DNA of 64,000 nucleotides from JALORV01 sp963769745 (GCA_963769745.1 CAVYNB010000025.1:18866-82865), one strand, 5' to 3'; positions 17,740 through 29,272 are shown, counted from the first letter of the stretch. Notes: generated by a model from the sequence alone, not told the origin. Program-made: numbers and translations.

Positions 17740-19101
17740 ATGAACGATGCCGCGCTCAACGACGCCGCAGTGAAGCAACCGCCGGTCCAGGCCACTGACC
17801 AGGCGCAGTTCGTCGCCTGGCTGCGGCAGGTCGCGCCCTACGTCCATGCGCATCGCGGGCGCACTTTCGTGATCGCGTTCTCGGGCAGCCTGATCGAAGC
17901 CGGACAGCTGACCGCGCTGGTCCAGGACGTATCGCTGCTGAACGCGATGGGCATCCGGATCGTGCTGGTGCACGGCTCTCGGCCGCAGGTGCAGGCGCAG
18001 CTCGCCCTCAAGGGCATCGACGCCCGGTTCCACAACGATATCCGCGTCACGGACGCCGCGGCGCTCGAGTGCGTGAAGGAAGCCGCGGGTGAGATCCGGC
18101 TGGACATCGAGGCCGCGTTCTCGCAGGGCCTGCCGTCGACCCCAATGGCCCACTCGAAAGTGCGGGTCGTCAGCGGAAACTTTGTCACGGCCCGGCCGAT
18201 GGGCATCATCGACGGCATCGACCTGCAACTGAGCGGCGTGGTGCGCAAGGTCGACACCGACGCGCTGCGCTTCGTACTCGCGAACGGCGGGCTGGTGCTG
18301 CTATCGCCGCTTGGCTTTTCGCCGACCGGCGAAGCGTTCAACCTGACGATGGAAGACGTGGCCTGCAGCGTTGCAACCGCGCTCAAGGCCGACAAGCTCG
18401 TGCTGCTGACCGAGACCGCCGGCATTGCCGGAACAGAAGGCCAGCTGCTGAACGAACTGTCAGTGGAGGACGCGGAGCGCCGGCTTACGGCCGGCGAGGT
18501 CACAGGCGATGCCGCCTTCAACCTGCGCTATGCGGTCAAGGCCTGCCGCGCAGGTGTGGCGCGTGCGCACATCCTCTCGTACGCGCTCGATGGCGGTGTG
18601 CTGGTTGAACTGTTCACGCACGAAGGCGTCGGCACGATGGTCGCGCCTGAAAACCTGGAGAAGATGCGCGATGCGACTGCCGACGACGTCGGCGGCGTCA
18701 TCAAGCTGATCGAACCTCTCGAGGCCGACGGCACGCTGGTCAAACGGCCGCGCGAGCTGATCGAACGCGAGATCGACCGCTTTACCGTGCTCGAGCACGA
18801 TGGCTTCATCTTCGGGTGCGCGGCGCTGTACCCGTTTCCGCGCGAGAAAGCCGGCGAACTCGCATGCCTCACGGTTCACCCGCAATATCAGGGCTACGGC
18901 GATGGCGAGCGCCTGATGAAGCGCATCGAGGCCCGCGCCAAGGCCGCTGGCATTGAACGACTGTTCGTGCTGACCACCCGTACCGCGCATTTCTTCATCA
19001 AGCGCGGGTTCAGGCCGGCCACCGTCGACGACCTGCCGCCGACGCGACAGAACATGTACAACTGGCAGCGCCGCTCGCAGGTGCTGATCAAAACGATTTA
19101 G
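17740..19101 (+). CDS. argA: Amino-acid N-acetyltransferase (N-acetylglutamate synthase)
   Basis: 453 residues: an amino-acid-kinase-like domain first (LNAMGIRIVLVHGSRPQVQAQ, MGIIDGIDLQLSGVVRK) and a C-terminal GNAT acetyltransferase domain (CLTVHPQYQGYGDGERLM, acetyl-CoA loop; TTRTAHFFIKRGF). This is the classical ArgA architecture, making N-acetylglutamate, the first step of arginine synthesis, and usually feedback-inhibited by arginine through the kinase-like domain. It is divergent from hrpA and 11 bases ahead of yggX. The ATG has no obvious ribosome binding site. Confidence 0.93.
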   Translation: MNDAALNDAAVKQPPVQATDQAQFVAWLRQVAPYVHAHRGRTFVIAFSGSLIEAGQLTALVQDVSLLNAMGIRIVLVHGSRPQVQAQLALKGIDARFHNDIRVTDAAALECVKEAAGEIRLDIEAAFSQGLPSTPMAHSKVRVVSGNFVTARPMGIIDGIDLQLSGVVRKVDTDALRFVLANGGLVLLSPLGFSPTGEAFNLTMEDVACSVATALKADKLVLLTETAGIAGTEGQLLNELSVEDAERRLTAGEVTGDAAFNLRYAVKACRAGVARAHILSYALDGGVLVELFTHEGVGTMVAPENLEKMRDATADDVGGVIKLIEPLEADGTLVKRPRELIEREIDRFTVLEHDGFIFGCAALYPFPREKAGELACLTVHPQYQGYGDGERLMKRIEARAKAAGIERLFVLTTRTAHFFIKRGFRPATVDDLPPTRQNMYNWQRRSQVLIKTI

Positions 19102-19112
19102 GAGAACGCACC

Positions 19113-19385
19113 ATGGCGCGCATGATTCACTGCGTGAAGCTCGGCCGCGAGGCTGAAGCTCTCGACTTTCCGCCGGTCCCGGGCGACCTTGGCAAGCGGA
19201 TCTGGGAGAACGTGTCGAAGGAAGCATGGGCCGGCTGGCTCAAGCACCAGACGATGCTGGTCAACGAGAACCGCCTGAACCTGGCCGATGCCCGCGCCCG
19301 CAAGTACCTGCTGACGCAGATGGAAAAGCATTTCTTCGGCGAAGGCGCGGACGCCGCGGCGGGCTACGTGCCGCCGTCGAGCTAG
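19113..19385 (+). CDS. yggX: Probable Fe(2+)-trafficking/oxidative damage protection protein
   Basis: 90 residues, complete: RMIHCVKLGREAEALDFPP, GKRIWENVSKEAWAGWLKHQTMLVNE and KYLLTQMEKHFFGE are the YggX signature, including the conserved Cys near residue 7. YggX protects iron-sulfur clusters against oxidative damage. AGGAG stands eight bases before the ATG, and the gene is cotranscribed with argA. Confidence 0.95.
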   Translation: MARMIHCVKLGREAEALDFPPVPGDLGKRIWENVSKEAWAGWLKHQTMLVNENRLNLADARARKYLLTQMEKHFFGEGADAAAGYVPPSS

Positions 19386-19429
19386 GTGAGCGACTGACCG
19401 GGCGCCGCCGTCCGCAGGGTCCGCGTGGC

Positions 19430-20116
19430 TCAGCGCGCCGGCGGCTGCGGCAGGTGGTACATCACGGCCGTATCAAATGGCGCCCAGAAGGCGGTGCGTA
19501 CGCCGGCCGCCACCAAAGCGCGTCGCGTCCACTCATTGCACGTGTACCAGAACGCGTACGTCGGCACCGCCTCGTAGAACGCGTCGGAGTCGAAGTATCC
19601 CGGCGCGTCGATCTGGCGCGCCTGCCCGTCCGGGTCACGCACGAACGACGCACGGATGTAGGCGACGAGGCGCTCGTACTCCGCGGCTGACAGGCGCACA
19701 CGCTTGGCCTTGTAGGCGGTCGGCGTCTCCACGTACTCGACGTGCATTGCGCCGTCGCCCAGGCCACTCAGCGCCACGATGGCGGTCGTCGGGTGCAGAT
19801 CTGACCAGGTGGGCGTGTTGACCATGAAGCCACGGTCGCCCCAGCCGAATGCAATCCAGTCCGTCGGTGCCGGCAGCGCACGCATCTGCCGCACCGGAAA
19901 CTCGGCGCTCCAGTCAACGACCCCGTGCCGCGTCGGGAGGATGAGTTCCGCATGCACGCCGTTGGTCCGCACGTACACCGGGATGCCGTCATGGGACTCG
20001 ACGAAGTCCGTATTGCGCGGCAGCGCGCCGAGCACCAGCGCCGCGATCACGTAGCCGGTGAGCACGAGGAAGAGCACCGCGGCGGCCAGGCCCGCGCCGC
20101 GCAGCCAGGCGTTCAT
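19430..20116 (-). CDS. DUF2459 (TIGR02117) family protein
   Basis: 228 residues. One N-terminal membrane segment (AAAVLFLVLTGYVIAALVLG) anchors an outside domain with THGVHAE-like TNGVHAELILP, AFGWGDRGFMVNTPTW and TYAFWYTCNEWTRRAL, containing the conserved Cys/Asn. This matches DUF2459, a family reminiscent of cysteine peptidases or amidohydrolases but without demonstrated activity. The ATG overlaps the rpiA stop by four bases (ATGA). Confidence 0.8.
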   Translation of the reverse strand: MNAWLRGAGLAAAVLFLVLTGYVIAALVLGALPRNTDFVESHDGIPVYVRTNGVHAELILPTRHGVVDWSAEFPVRQMRALPAPTDWIAFGWGDRGFMVNTPTWSDLHPTTAIVALSGLGDGAMHVEYVETPTAYKAKRVRLSAAEYERLVAYIRASFVRDPDGQARQIDAPGYFDSDAFYEAVPTYAFWYTCNEWTRRALVAAGVRTAFWAPFDTAVMYHLPQPPAR

Positions 20117-20778
20117 GGCCGCCGAGTTTCCCGGACGCCGTCCGGTGTGCCGAGCAGCAGCACGTCTGCTCCCCGTCGCGCAAAGAGACCGTTGGTCACG
20201 ACACCGACGATGCCGTCGACTCGCTGCTCGAAAGCCGCCGGAGCATCGATCCGCAGCCCGTGAACATCGATGATGACATTGCCGTTGTCGGTCACGAAGT
20301 CCGCACGCAGTCGCGGCGATCCGCCAAGCCGCACGAGTTCGCGGGCAACCTGCGCCCGCGCCATCGGGATGACCTCGACCGGCAGCGGGAACTGGCCGAG
20401 CACGCCGACGAGCTTGCTCTGGTCGGCGATGCAGACAAAGGTGCGCGCCACGGCCGCGACGATCTTTTCGCGGGTCAGCGCACCGCCGCCCCCCTTGATC
20501 ATCGAAAAGCCGGCATCGATCTCGTCGGCACCGTCGACGTACACGGCGAGCGCTTCGACATCGTTGAGGTCGAAGAGCGGAATCCCGAGCGCGGCGAGCC
20601 GCCGGGCACTGCGCTCCGAACTGGCGACTGCGCCCTTGATGCGCGACCGGATCGCCGCGAGTTCATCGATGAAGAAATCGGCGGTCGATCCGGTCCCGAC
20701 GCCGATGATCTCGCCGTCCGGCACATGACGGATCGCAGCCCGCGCGACCGCCCGCTTGAGTTCGTCCTGGGTAGCCAT
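20113..20778 (-). CDS. rpiA: Ribose-5-phosphate isomerase A
   Basis: 221 residues with all RpiA blocks: IIGVGTGSTADFFIDEL (phosphate loop), VDGADEIDAGFSMIKGGG (catalytic Asp and Glu region) and TREKIVA with the active Glu. It interconverts ribose-5-phosphate and ribulose-5-phosphate in the pentose phosphate pathway. It is followed without gap by the DUF2459 gene. Confidence 0.97.
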   Translation of the reverse strand: MATQDELKRAVARAAIRHVPDGEIIGVGTGSTADFFIDELAAIRSRIKGAVASSERSARRLAALGIPLFDLNDVEALAVYVDGADEIDAGFSMIKGGGGALTREKIVAAVARTFVCIADQSKLVGVLGQFPLPVEVIPMARAQVARELVRLGGSPRLRADFVTDNGNVIIDVHGLRIDAPAAFEQRVDGIVGVVTNGLFARRGADVLLLGTPDGVRETRRP

Positions 20779-20829
20779 TGCCTTCCTTGCAACGGCCGGG
20801 ATGATAGCGACTGCGGGCGAGTCGAAGGG

Positions 20830-21999
20830 CTAGTGAGCCGCCGGGCGCACCGGCTGCGAACGGACTATCCAGAAAGGCCGCGGCCGATGCTCACAGTAGC
20901 TGCGCATCGCGCTGTCCGCGAAGCGCGCCACGCGCGGGCGCACCGCAAGATTGGTCGTGACCAGTTGCGGCGAATTGTCCTCGCTCTCGACGATATAGCC
21001 GTGTCCGTACGGCTTGAGCACGACGTTGCCGCAGATGCGCACATGGCGCGAACCGACCGTGACGATGCCGCGCTGGTACGAATGCTGCACCAGGCAGCCG
21101 CTGACGGAGCTTTCGGCCGCATCGCCGTTGTTGTGCCAGTGCAGCGGATAGCGACCCGGACGATTGAACTGCCCCATGCGCCGGAACTCGACACCGGAGA
21201 AGCGTCCGATCGCACGCCGTCCCGCGGTGCCGGGCTGAAGCGAACTGGCGATCATGCAGTAGCCGCCCTGGCTCGCGCGCTCCGACTCCTCGCAGCCCTG
21301 GACGACGATATTGCGTTCGAGCAGCACCGCCTTCGCGATCGAGCCCGGCTGCATGTGCAGCAGCGGCGCATGCTGGCCATGATGACGATGGGCGACCGCT
21401 CGGTCGAGCATCAGCGTCATGCAGTCGCCGCCGACATCCACGATCGTGCGCTCTTCTACCAATGCGTGATCGTGGCCGGAGGCGATGGCAATCCGTTCGC
21501 CGACGCGCCAATCCACCGGCTGCGCCAGGCGGATCGTGTTGTGTCCCGGCGCGACACTGCTGCCGAGTGGTACCCAGGAGGAGCGCTGCTCGCCATGCAG
21601 GTCGATGGTGCCGCCGTCGAGTGCGGCGAGGAACTTGCTGCCGAGCGCCGCGTGCGGAACCACGCCCTCGCGGGCACACAGCGTGATGCTCAGTTGCTGG
21701 CGGAACGGCCGCTCCGGACCGCCGGCGGCCAATCGGCCGTTGCCATGAACGAGGATCCACCCGGCACGCACTTTGGCGTCGCGGGTGGCGAGCAGCAGCG
21801 TGCCCTCGACATCGAGGCTGGCCACGTCGATGTCCTGGTCCAGCACGACGGTACGGCCTGCCTCGATATGCACTGGAGAGCCGTCCACGGGGACCCGGCC
21901 ACCCCAGGTGGCGGGATCAGACCAGTGCTGAGCTCCCTCGGGGAAGATGTCGGCCGGCACCGGCGGTGCGCCGGCGGCCTGGAATTCGAGGAAGCCCAT
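20830..21999 (-). CDS. G8-domain protein resembling animal hyaluronidase CEMIP/TMEM2
   Basis: About 389 residues from the ATG at 21999. The N-terminal G8 domain is visible: HWSDPATWGGRVPVDG, then DVEGTLLLATRD and WILVHGNGRLAAGG. A right-handed beta-helix follows with the CEMIP-like phrases VEFRRMGQFNRPGRYPLHWH, YQRGIVTVGSRHVRICGN and GHGYIVE. CEMIP degrades hyaluronan in animals; the bacterial role is unknown. An upstream ATG at 22104 adds a basic segment without a signal peptide. The -1 frame near 22030-22060 encodes AAVLVAPTETTA, so a frameshift hiding a signal peptide is possible. Confidence 0.65.
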   Translation of the reverse strand: MGFLEFQAAGAPPVPADIFPEGAQHWSDPATWGGRVPVDGSPVHIEAGRTVVLDQDIDVASLDVEGTLLLATRDAKVRAGWILVHGNGRLAAGGPERPFRQQLSITLCAREGVVPHAALGSKFLAALDGGTIDLHGEQRSSWVPLGSSVAPGHNTIRLAQPVDWRVGERIAIASGHDHALVEERTIVDVGGDCMTLMLDRAVAHRHHGQHAPLLHMQPGSIAKAVLLERNIVVQGCEESERASQGGYCMIASSLQPGTAGRRAIGRFSGVEFRRMGQFNRPGRYPLHWHNNGDAAESSVSGCLVQHSYQRGIVTVGSRHVRICGNVVLKPYGHGYIVESEDNSPQLVTTNLAVRPRVARFADSAMRSYCEHRPRPFWIVRSQPVRPAAH

Positions 22000-22178
22000 C
22001 TGTGCTCGATGCGGTGGTCTCTGTCGGCGCGACCAACACGGCCGCACTCGTCTGAACACGAAGGGTACGACGCCACCACGGAGCGTCAATCGCGCCGCCC
22101 GCATCCGGATGGATGACAGCGTCCGGCGCCACCCTTAGCGGCGGCAATTCCGGCAATCGACGATGCCTTCGGAGAGGT

Positions 22179-23996
22179 TCAGCGACGCGGCGGCGGCAGG
22201 TCCGTGCAGGCGCCCTCGGCGACTTCCGCGGCCATGCCGACCGATTCGCCGAGGGTCGGATGCGGATGGATGGTGCGGCCGATGTCGACCGCGTCGGCAC
22301 CCATCTCGATTGCCAGGGCGACCTCGCTGATCAGGTCGCCGGCATGTGTCCCGACGATACCGCCACCGACGATGCGATGCGTCTCCTCGTCGAACAGCAG
22401 CTTCGTGACGCCCTCGTCGCGACCGTTGGCAATCGCACGCCCGGATGCCGACCATGGGAACACGCCCTTTTTTACCTTGCGACCGGCTTTCTTCGCGTCG
22501 TCCTCGGTCAGTCCGACCCACGCCACTTCCGGATCGGTGTAGGCGACCGATGGAATGACGCTGGCATCGAAGTGAGCCTTGTGGCCTGCGATGACCTCCG
22601 CCGCAACGTGGCCCTCGTGCACCGCCTTGTGCGCCAGCATCGGCTGGCCGACGATGTCACCGATCGCGAAGATATGCGGCACGTTGGTACGCATCTGGCT
22701 GTCGACCGGAATGTAGCCACGCTCGTTGACGACGACGCCGGCCCGGTCCGCACCGATCTTCCTTCCATTCGGCGTGCGACCAACCGACTGCAGGATCATG
22801 TCGTACCACTGCGGCTCGGCCGGGGCCGACTCGCCTTCGAAGTAAACCAGCAGGCCCTCGGGCTTGGCCTCGACCGACACTGTCTTCGTCTTCAGCATGA
22901 TGCTGTCGAAGCGGGGCGTGTTCATCTTCTGCCAGACCTTGACGAGGTCACGGTCGGCACCGAGCATCAGCCCGTCGAGCATCTCGACGACGTCGACGCG
23001 GGCGCCGAGCGACGAGTAGACCGTGGCCATCTCGAGTCCGATGATGCCGCCGCCCACCACCAGCATTTTCTTCGGCACGGCACGCAGCCCGAGCGCACCG
23101 GTGGAGTCCACGACGCGCGGATCATCGGGAATGAACGGCAGGTGCACCGCCGCCGAGCCCGCTGCAATGATCGCGGCTCCGAACCGAACGACCTGTTTCT
23201 GCCCGGTCTTGTCCTGGGCGTCGCCGGTCGTCAGTTCCACCTCGAGGTGGTTCGGCCCGACGAAACTGCCGTAGCCGCGCACGACGGTGACCTTGCGCAT
23301 CTTGGCCATCGAGCCCAGGCCGCCGGTGAGCTTGCCCACCACCTTGTTCTTGTGGGCGCGCAGCTTGTCGAGGTCCACCTTAGGAGCACCAAACTCGACA
23401 CCGAGGCCGGCAAAGTGTGCGGCCTCGTCCATGACCGCCGCGACATGCAGCAGCGCCTTCGACGGGATGCAGCCGACGTTCAGGCACACGCCGCCCAGCG
23501 CTGCATAACGCTCCACCAGTACGACCTTCTGCCCCAGGTCAGCCGCACGAAACGCAGCCGAGTAGCCACCCGGCCCGGCACCGAGCACCAGTACATCGCA
23601 CTCGACGTCGGCGGCACCGTCGAAGCGGGCGGCCTGCGGTGCGGTCGCAGGGGCCGACGCCACGGCGGGTGCTGGAACTGGAGCGGGCGCAGCCGCCGGA
23701 ACTTTCGCGGGACTCTTGGCCGACGAAGCCTTTGCGGCAGGCGCCGAGTCGCTTGCACCTGCCTCGAGCCTCAGCACCAGCGAACCCTGCGAGACCTTGT
23801 CTCCCAGCTTGACGACCAGTTCCTTCACGACGCCGGCCGCCGACGACGGGATCTCCATCGACGCCTTGTCGCTTTCGACGGTGATCAGCGACTGCTCCTT
23901 GCTGATCGTGTCCCCGGGCTTGACCAGAACTTCGATCACTTCGACTTCCTTGAAGTCACCGATGTCGGGTACCACGACGTCCATGGTCTGGCTCAT
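22179..23996 (-). CDS. lpdA: Dihydrolipoyl dehydrogenase (E3) with N-terminal lipoyl domain
   Basis: 605 residues. Residues 1-76 are a lipoyl domain with the attachment Lys44 (ESDKASMEIP). An Ala/Pro linker leads to a flavin disulfide reductase: FAD motif VLGAGPGGYSAAFRAADLG, redox pair GGVCLNVGCIPSKAL, second nucleotide site VVGGGIIGLEMA and C-terminal HPHPTLGE carrying the catalytic His. E3 reoxidises dihydrolipoamide of the pyruvate dehydrogenase complex with NAD+. Lipoyl-E3 fusions are usual in betaproteobacteria. It is the third PDH gene, downstream of BPH. Confidence 0.96.
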   Translation of the reverse strand: MSQTMDVVVPDIGDFKEVEVIEVLVKPGDTISKEQSLITVESDKASMEIPSSAAGVVKELVVKLGDKVSQGSLVLRLEAGASDSAPAAKASSAKSPAKVPAAAPAPVPAPAVASAPATAPQAARFDGAADVECDVLVLGAGPGGYSAAFRAADLGQKVVLVERYAALGGVCLNVGCIPSKALLHVAAVMDEAAHFAGLGVEFGAPKVDLDKLRAHKNKVVGKLTGGLGSMAKMRKVTVVRGYGSFVGPNHLEVELTTGDAQDKTGQKQVVRFGAAIIAAGSAAVHLPFIPDDPRVVDSTGALGLRAVPKKMLVVGGGIIGLEMATVYSSLGARVDVVEMLDGLMLGADRDLVKVWQKMNTPRFDSIMLKTKTVSVEAKPEGLLVYFEGESAPAEPQWYDMILQSVGRTPNGRKIGADRAGVVVNERGYIPVDSQMRTNVPHIFAIGDIVGQPMLAHKAVHEGHVAAEVIAGHKAHFDASVIPSVAYTDPEVAWVGLTEDDAKKAGRKVKKGVFPWSASGRAIANGRDEGVTKLLFDEETHRIVGGGIVGTHAGDLISEVALAIEMGADAVDIGRTIHPHPTLGESVGMAAEVAEGACTDLPPPRR

Positions 23997-24069
23997 CTCT
24001 GCTCTCCTGCGCTGCGCGCCGTCCGCCCGCGCTTGTTGTCACACGCCGCTCGGTATCCGCGCGGCATGC

Positions 24070-24660
24070 TCATGCGTCCTCGCGGCCGCCCACGGCGGTC
24101 GGATCAATACTGAATACGCGCGCCGGCAGCGCGGAACTCTTGTCGAACTCGGCACCGGCCCTGACGCCGAGTTCCGCGATCCGGCGTGCCGACGCGATGC
24201 GGTCGTAACTCGAGTACATCGCGCCAAGCGCGAAATTGCGACCGGACCCGATGCCCCAGAAACGGTCGAAGCTGAAGACCTCGCGATACGAGTAGACGCC
24301 GTAGATGCCGCTGGCATTGGCGATCAGTGCCGTGATCTGCGACGACTCGTAGGGGTCGCTGTCCTCTTCCTTGGGATTGAGGAAGAAGCGCTCCTTGAGG
24401 ACCGGGTGCAGGCGCTGGAATGTGCTGAAGATCTCCTGCCGGCTGCCCAGCCGGCAATCGTCACCCACGTGCTTGAGTGCCTCGGCGAACACGGCGAAGT
24501 GCGCAGTGCTGCCCGCCAGACCGATGTACGAATCGTGTACCCGGAAGATCTTTTCGTTCATTTCGTAGCCGTGCGGCAGACGCGTCTCGCCGAAGGTGAC
24601 GAGCGCATCCGAGGCGATCGCGATCTCCCCCTTCTTCTTGACGACCACGATCGTCGTCAT
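24070..24660 (-). CDS. Betaproteobacterial proteasome homologue (BPH), Ntn-hydrolase
   Basis: 196 residues. The start TTIVVVKKKGEIAIASD places the nucleophile Thr immediately after the initiator Met, as in HslV (TTIV...). Aligned to HslV, Asp18 corresponds to catalytic Asp17 and Lys37 in NEKIF to Lys33; IGLAGSTAH replaces AGFAGGTAD. No propeptide is present. The sequence fits BPH, a self-assembling double-ring HslV/Anbu relative without a known ATPase partner. It sits between aceF (43-base gap) and lpdA (73-base gap), so it is probably cotranscribed with the PDH genes. A divergent HslV is the alternative, but no hslU is nearby. Confidence 0.75.
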   Translation of the reverse strand: MTTIVVVKKKGEIAIASDALVTFGETRLPHGYEMNEKIFRVHDSYIGLAGSTAHFAVFAEALKHVGDDCRLGSRQEIFSTFQRLHPVLKERFFLNPKEEDSDPYESSQITALIANASGIYGVYSYREVFSFDRFWGIGSGRNFALGAMYSSYDRIASARRIAELGVRAGAEFDKSSALPARVFSIDPTAVGGREDA

Positions 24661-24703
24661 CGGCGCGGCTCGGCGCGTCTCATCATCGAAGCAGGCCGAT
24701 CCG

Positions 24704-26368
24704 CTACAGCATCACGCGACGAAAGTCGGCGAGGATCTGCGCCACCATCACATTGAAGCGCGCCGCGCCCGCTCCGTCGACGACGCGGTGATCCCACGAC
24801 AGCGACAGCGGCAGGATGAGCCTCGGCACGAACTGCTTGCCGTCCCACACCGGCTTCATCGTCGAACGGCACACCCCGAGGATCGCGACTTCCGGCGCGT
24901 TGATGATCGGCGTGAATGACGTGCCACCGATCCCGCCCAGCGACGAGATCGAGAACGTACCGCCCTGCATGTCCGATGGTCCGAGCTTGCCATCGCGCGC
25001 CTTGGCCGCGAGCGCCGACGTTTCCTGCGCGATCTCGAACACGCCCTTCTTGTCGGCATCCTTCACGACCGGCACCACCAGACCCTGCGGCGTGTCGGCC
25101 GCGAAGCCGATGTGCCAGTAGTTCTTGCGGATGATCGCGCCGCCCTCGGGGTCGATCGAGCTGTTGAAGTCCGGGAACTTCTTCAGCGCTGCCACGCAGG
25201 CCTTGATCAGGAAGGCGAGCATCGTCAGCTTGAGGCCGCTCTTCTCGTTTTCCTTGTTGAGCAGTACCCGGAACGCCTCGAGGTCGGTGATATCGGCGTC
25301 TTCCTGATTCGTGACGTGGGGAATCGTCACCCAGTTGCGCGACAGCGCCGGTCCGGAGATCCGGCGTATGCGCGACATCTCGACCCGCTCGATCGGACCG
25401 AACTTGGCGAAGTCCACCACCGGCCACGCCGGCAGGTTGAGTCCGAGTCCCGAGCCCGCAGCAACCGCTGGCGCAGCGGCCGGCCGGGCTCCACCCGCCA
25501 TCACGCCCTTGACGTGGTCCCGGACGTCGTCGGTCGTGATGCGGCCCTTGGGCCCGCTGCCACGCACGTGGGTGAGCTCGACACCGAGTTCGCGCGCGAA
25601 CTTGCGCACCGAGGGCGAGGCGTGCGGCTTGGCGCCGGCCGCCGGCCCGAGATCGAGCGGTTGCGGCCGCGCACCCATCTCGGTGGCGAACGCGGTCGAC
25701 CGGGGCTCGGGCGCGGCCGACGACGCGACCGCTGTCGCCGGCGCAGCCGCTGCGGTCGGCGATGCTGCCGTCGCAGTGCCTGTGAGCACGAGGACCGGAG
25801 TGCCCTTCGACACCTTGTCGCCGATCTTCACGCGCAATTCCTTGACGACGCCCGCGGCTGACGACGGGATCTCCATCGAGGCCTTGTCGCTCTCGACCGT
25901 GATCAGCGACTGCTCCTGCGTCACCGAATCGCCGGGCTTGACCAGGATCTCGATCACCTCGACTTCCTTGAAGTCACCGATGTCAGGCACGACGACCTCG
26001 ATCGGTCCGGCGGCGGGCGCGGGGGCAGGCGCGGCGGCAGCAGCGGGCGGGGGTGCCGCGGCGGGTTTCGCCGCTGTCTTGGGTGCGGGTGCCGGTGCCG
26101 GTGCCGGTGCCGGCGCTGCCGCTCCATCGCTGGCTTCGAGGACGAGCACAAGGCTGCCTTGCGCGACCTTGTCGCCGAGCTTCACCCGCAGCTCCTTGAC
26201 GATGCCGGCCGCCGATGACGGAATCTCCATCGAGGCCTTGTCGCTCTCGACCGTGATCAGCGACTGTTCCTTGGCCACGGCATCACCGGGCTTGACCAGC
26301 ACCTCGATCACCTCGACGTCCTTGAAGTCGCCGATGTCGGGTACCTGAACTTCCACGCGCTGGCCCAT
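24704..26368 (-). CDS. aceF: Dihydrolipoamide acetyltransferase (E2) of pyruvate dehydrogenase
   Basis: 554 residues. Two lipoyl domains (lipoyl Lys44 and Lys162, each in ESDKASMEIP), joined by Ala/Pro linkers; a peripheral-subunit-binding domain near residues 250-290 (ASPSVRKFARELGVELTHV); then the catalytic core ending with LSLSWDHRVVDGAGAARF, which holds the active His and Asp. It transfers acetyl from lipoamide to CoA and forms the complex core. Second gene of the PDH operon, 99 bases after aceE. Confidence 0.97.
   Translation of the reverse strand: MGQRVEVQVPDIGDFKDVEVIEVLVKPGDAVAKEQSLITVESDKASMEIPSSAAGIVKELRVKLGDKVAQGSLVLVLEASDGAAAPAPAPAPAPAPKTAAKPAAAPPPAAAAAPAPAPAAGPIEVVVPDIGDFKEVEVIEILVKPGDSVTQEQSLITVESDKASMEIPSSAAGVVKELRVKIGDKVSKGTPVLVLTGTATAASPTAAAAPATAVASSAAPEPRSTAFATEMGARPQPLDLGPAAGAKPHASPSVRKFARELGVELTHVRGSGPKGRITTDDVRDHVKGVMAGGARPAAAPAVAAGSGLGLNLPAWPVVDFAKFGPIERVEMSRIRRISGPALSRNWVTIPHVTNQEDADITDLEAFRVLLNKENEKSGLKLTMLAFLIKACVAALKKFPDFNSSIDPEGGAIIRKNYWHIGFAADTPQGLVVPVVKDADKKGVFEIAQETSALAAKARDGKLGPSDMQGGTFSISSLGGIGGTSFTPIINAPEVAILGVCRSTMKPVWDGKQFVPRLILPLSLSWDHRVVDGAGAARFNVMVAQILADFRRVML
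25778..26368 (-). repeat. Tandem lipoyl-domain repeat in aceF
   Basis: Residues 1-79 and 121-197 of E2 are near-identical copies (PDIGDFKxVEVIExLVKPGD ... ESDKASMEIPSSAAG), visible also at DNA level. A third copy forms residues 1-76 of lpdA (23769-23996). The copies are good substrates for recombination or gene conversion. Confidence 0.9.
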
Positions 26369-26467
26369 GTCGGTGGCCCTTTCGTTGGTGGTGTCCTTGC
26401 GCTGCGGGGCAGCGCGGATCGTCAGAGGCTCACTGCCCGCGCGCGATGGATCGTGCGCGGGCAGCGA

Positions 26468-29164
<2,697 letters not shown>

Positions 29165-29243
29165 CGTTGTCTCCTGATCGATGGGTCCAGCTCATCAAAC
29201 CGAATGGCCCCGCGACATGGGCGCGGCCTTGTAGTGAAAGGCG

Positions 29244-29272
29244 ACGATAACAGCATCGCCAGAATCTTTCAA
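29244..29272 (-). promoter_or_regulatory. Promoter candidate for the PDH operon
   Basis: On the minus strand TTGAAA (29272-29267), a 17-base spacer and TATCGT (29249-29244). Predicted start near 29237 gives a leader of about 70 bases. The 29165-29394 interval is the shared region with the divergent sensor kinase; no PdhR-type operator was recognised in it. Confidence 0.45.

Noticed and set aside
20260..24113. Two long plus-strand frames (618 and 666 codons) opposite rpiA, the G8 gene and lpdA
   Set aside because: Fully antisense to genes with clear motifs; no domain signature and no ribosome binding site pattern.
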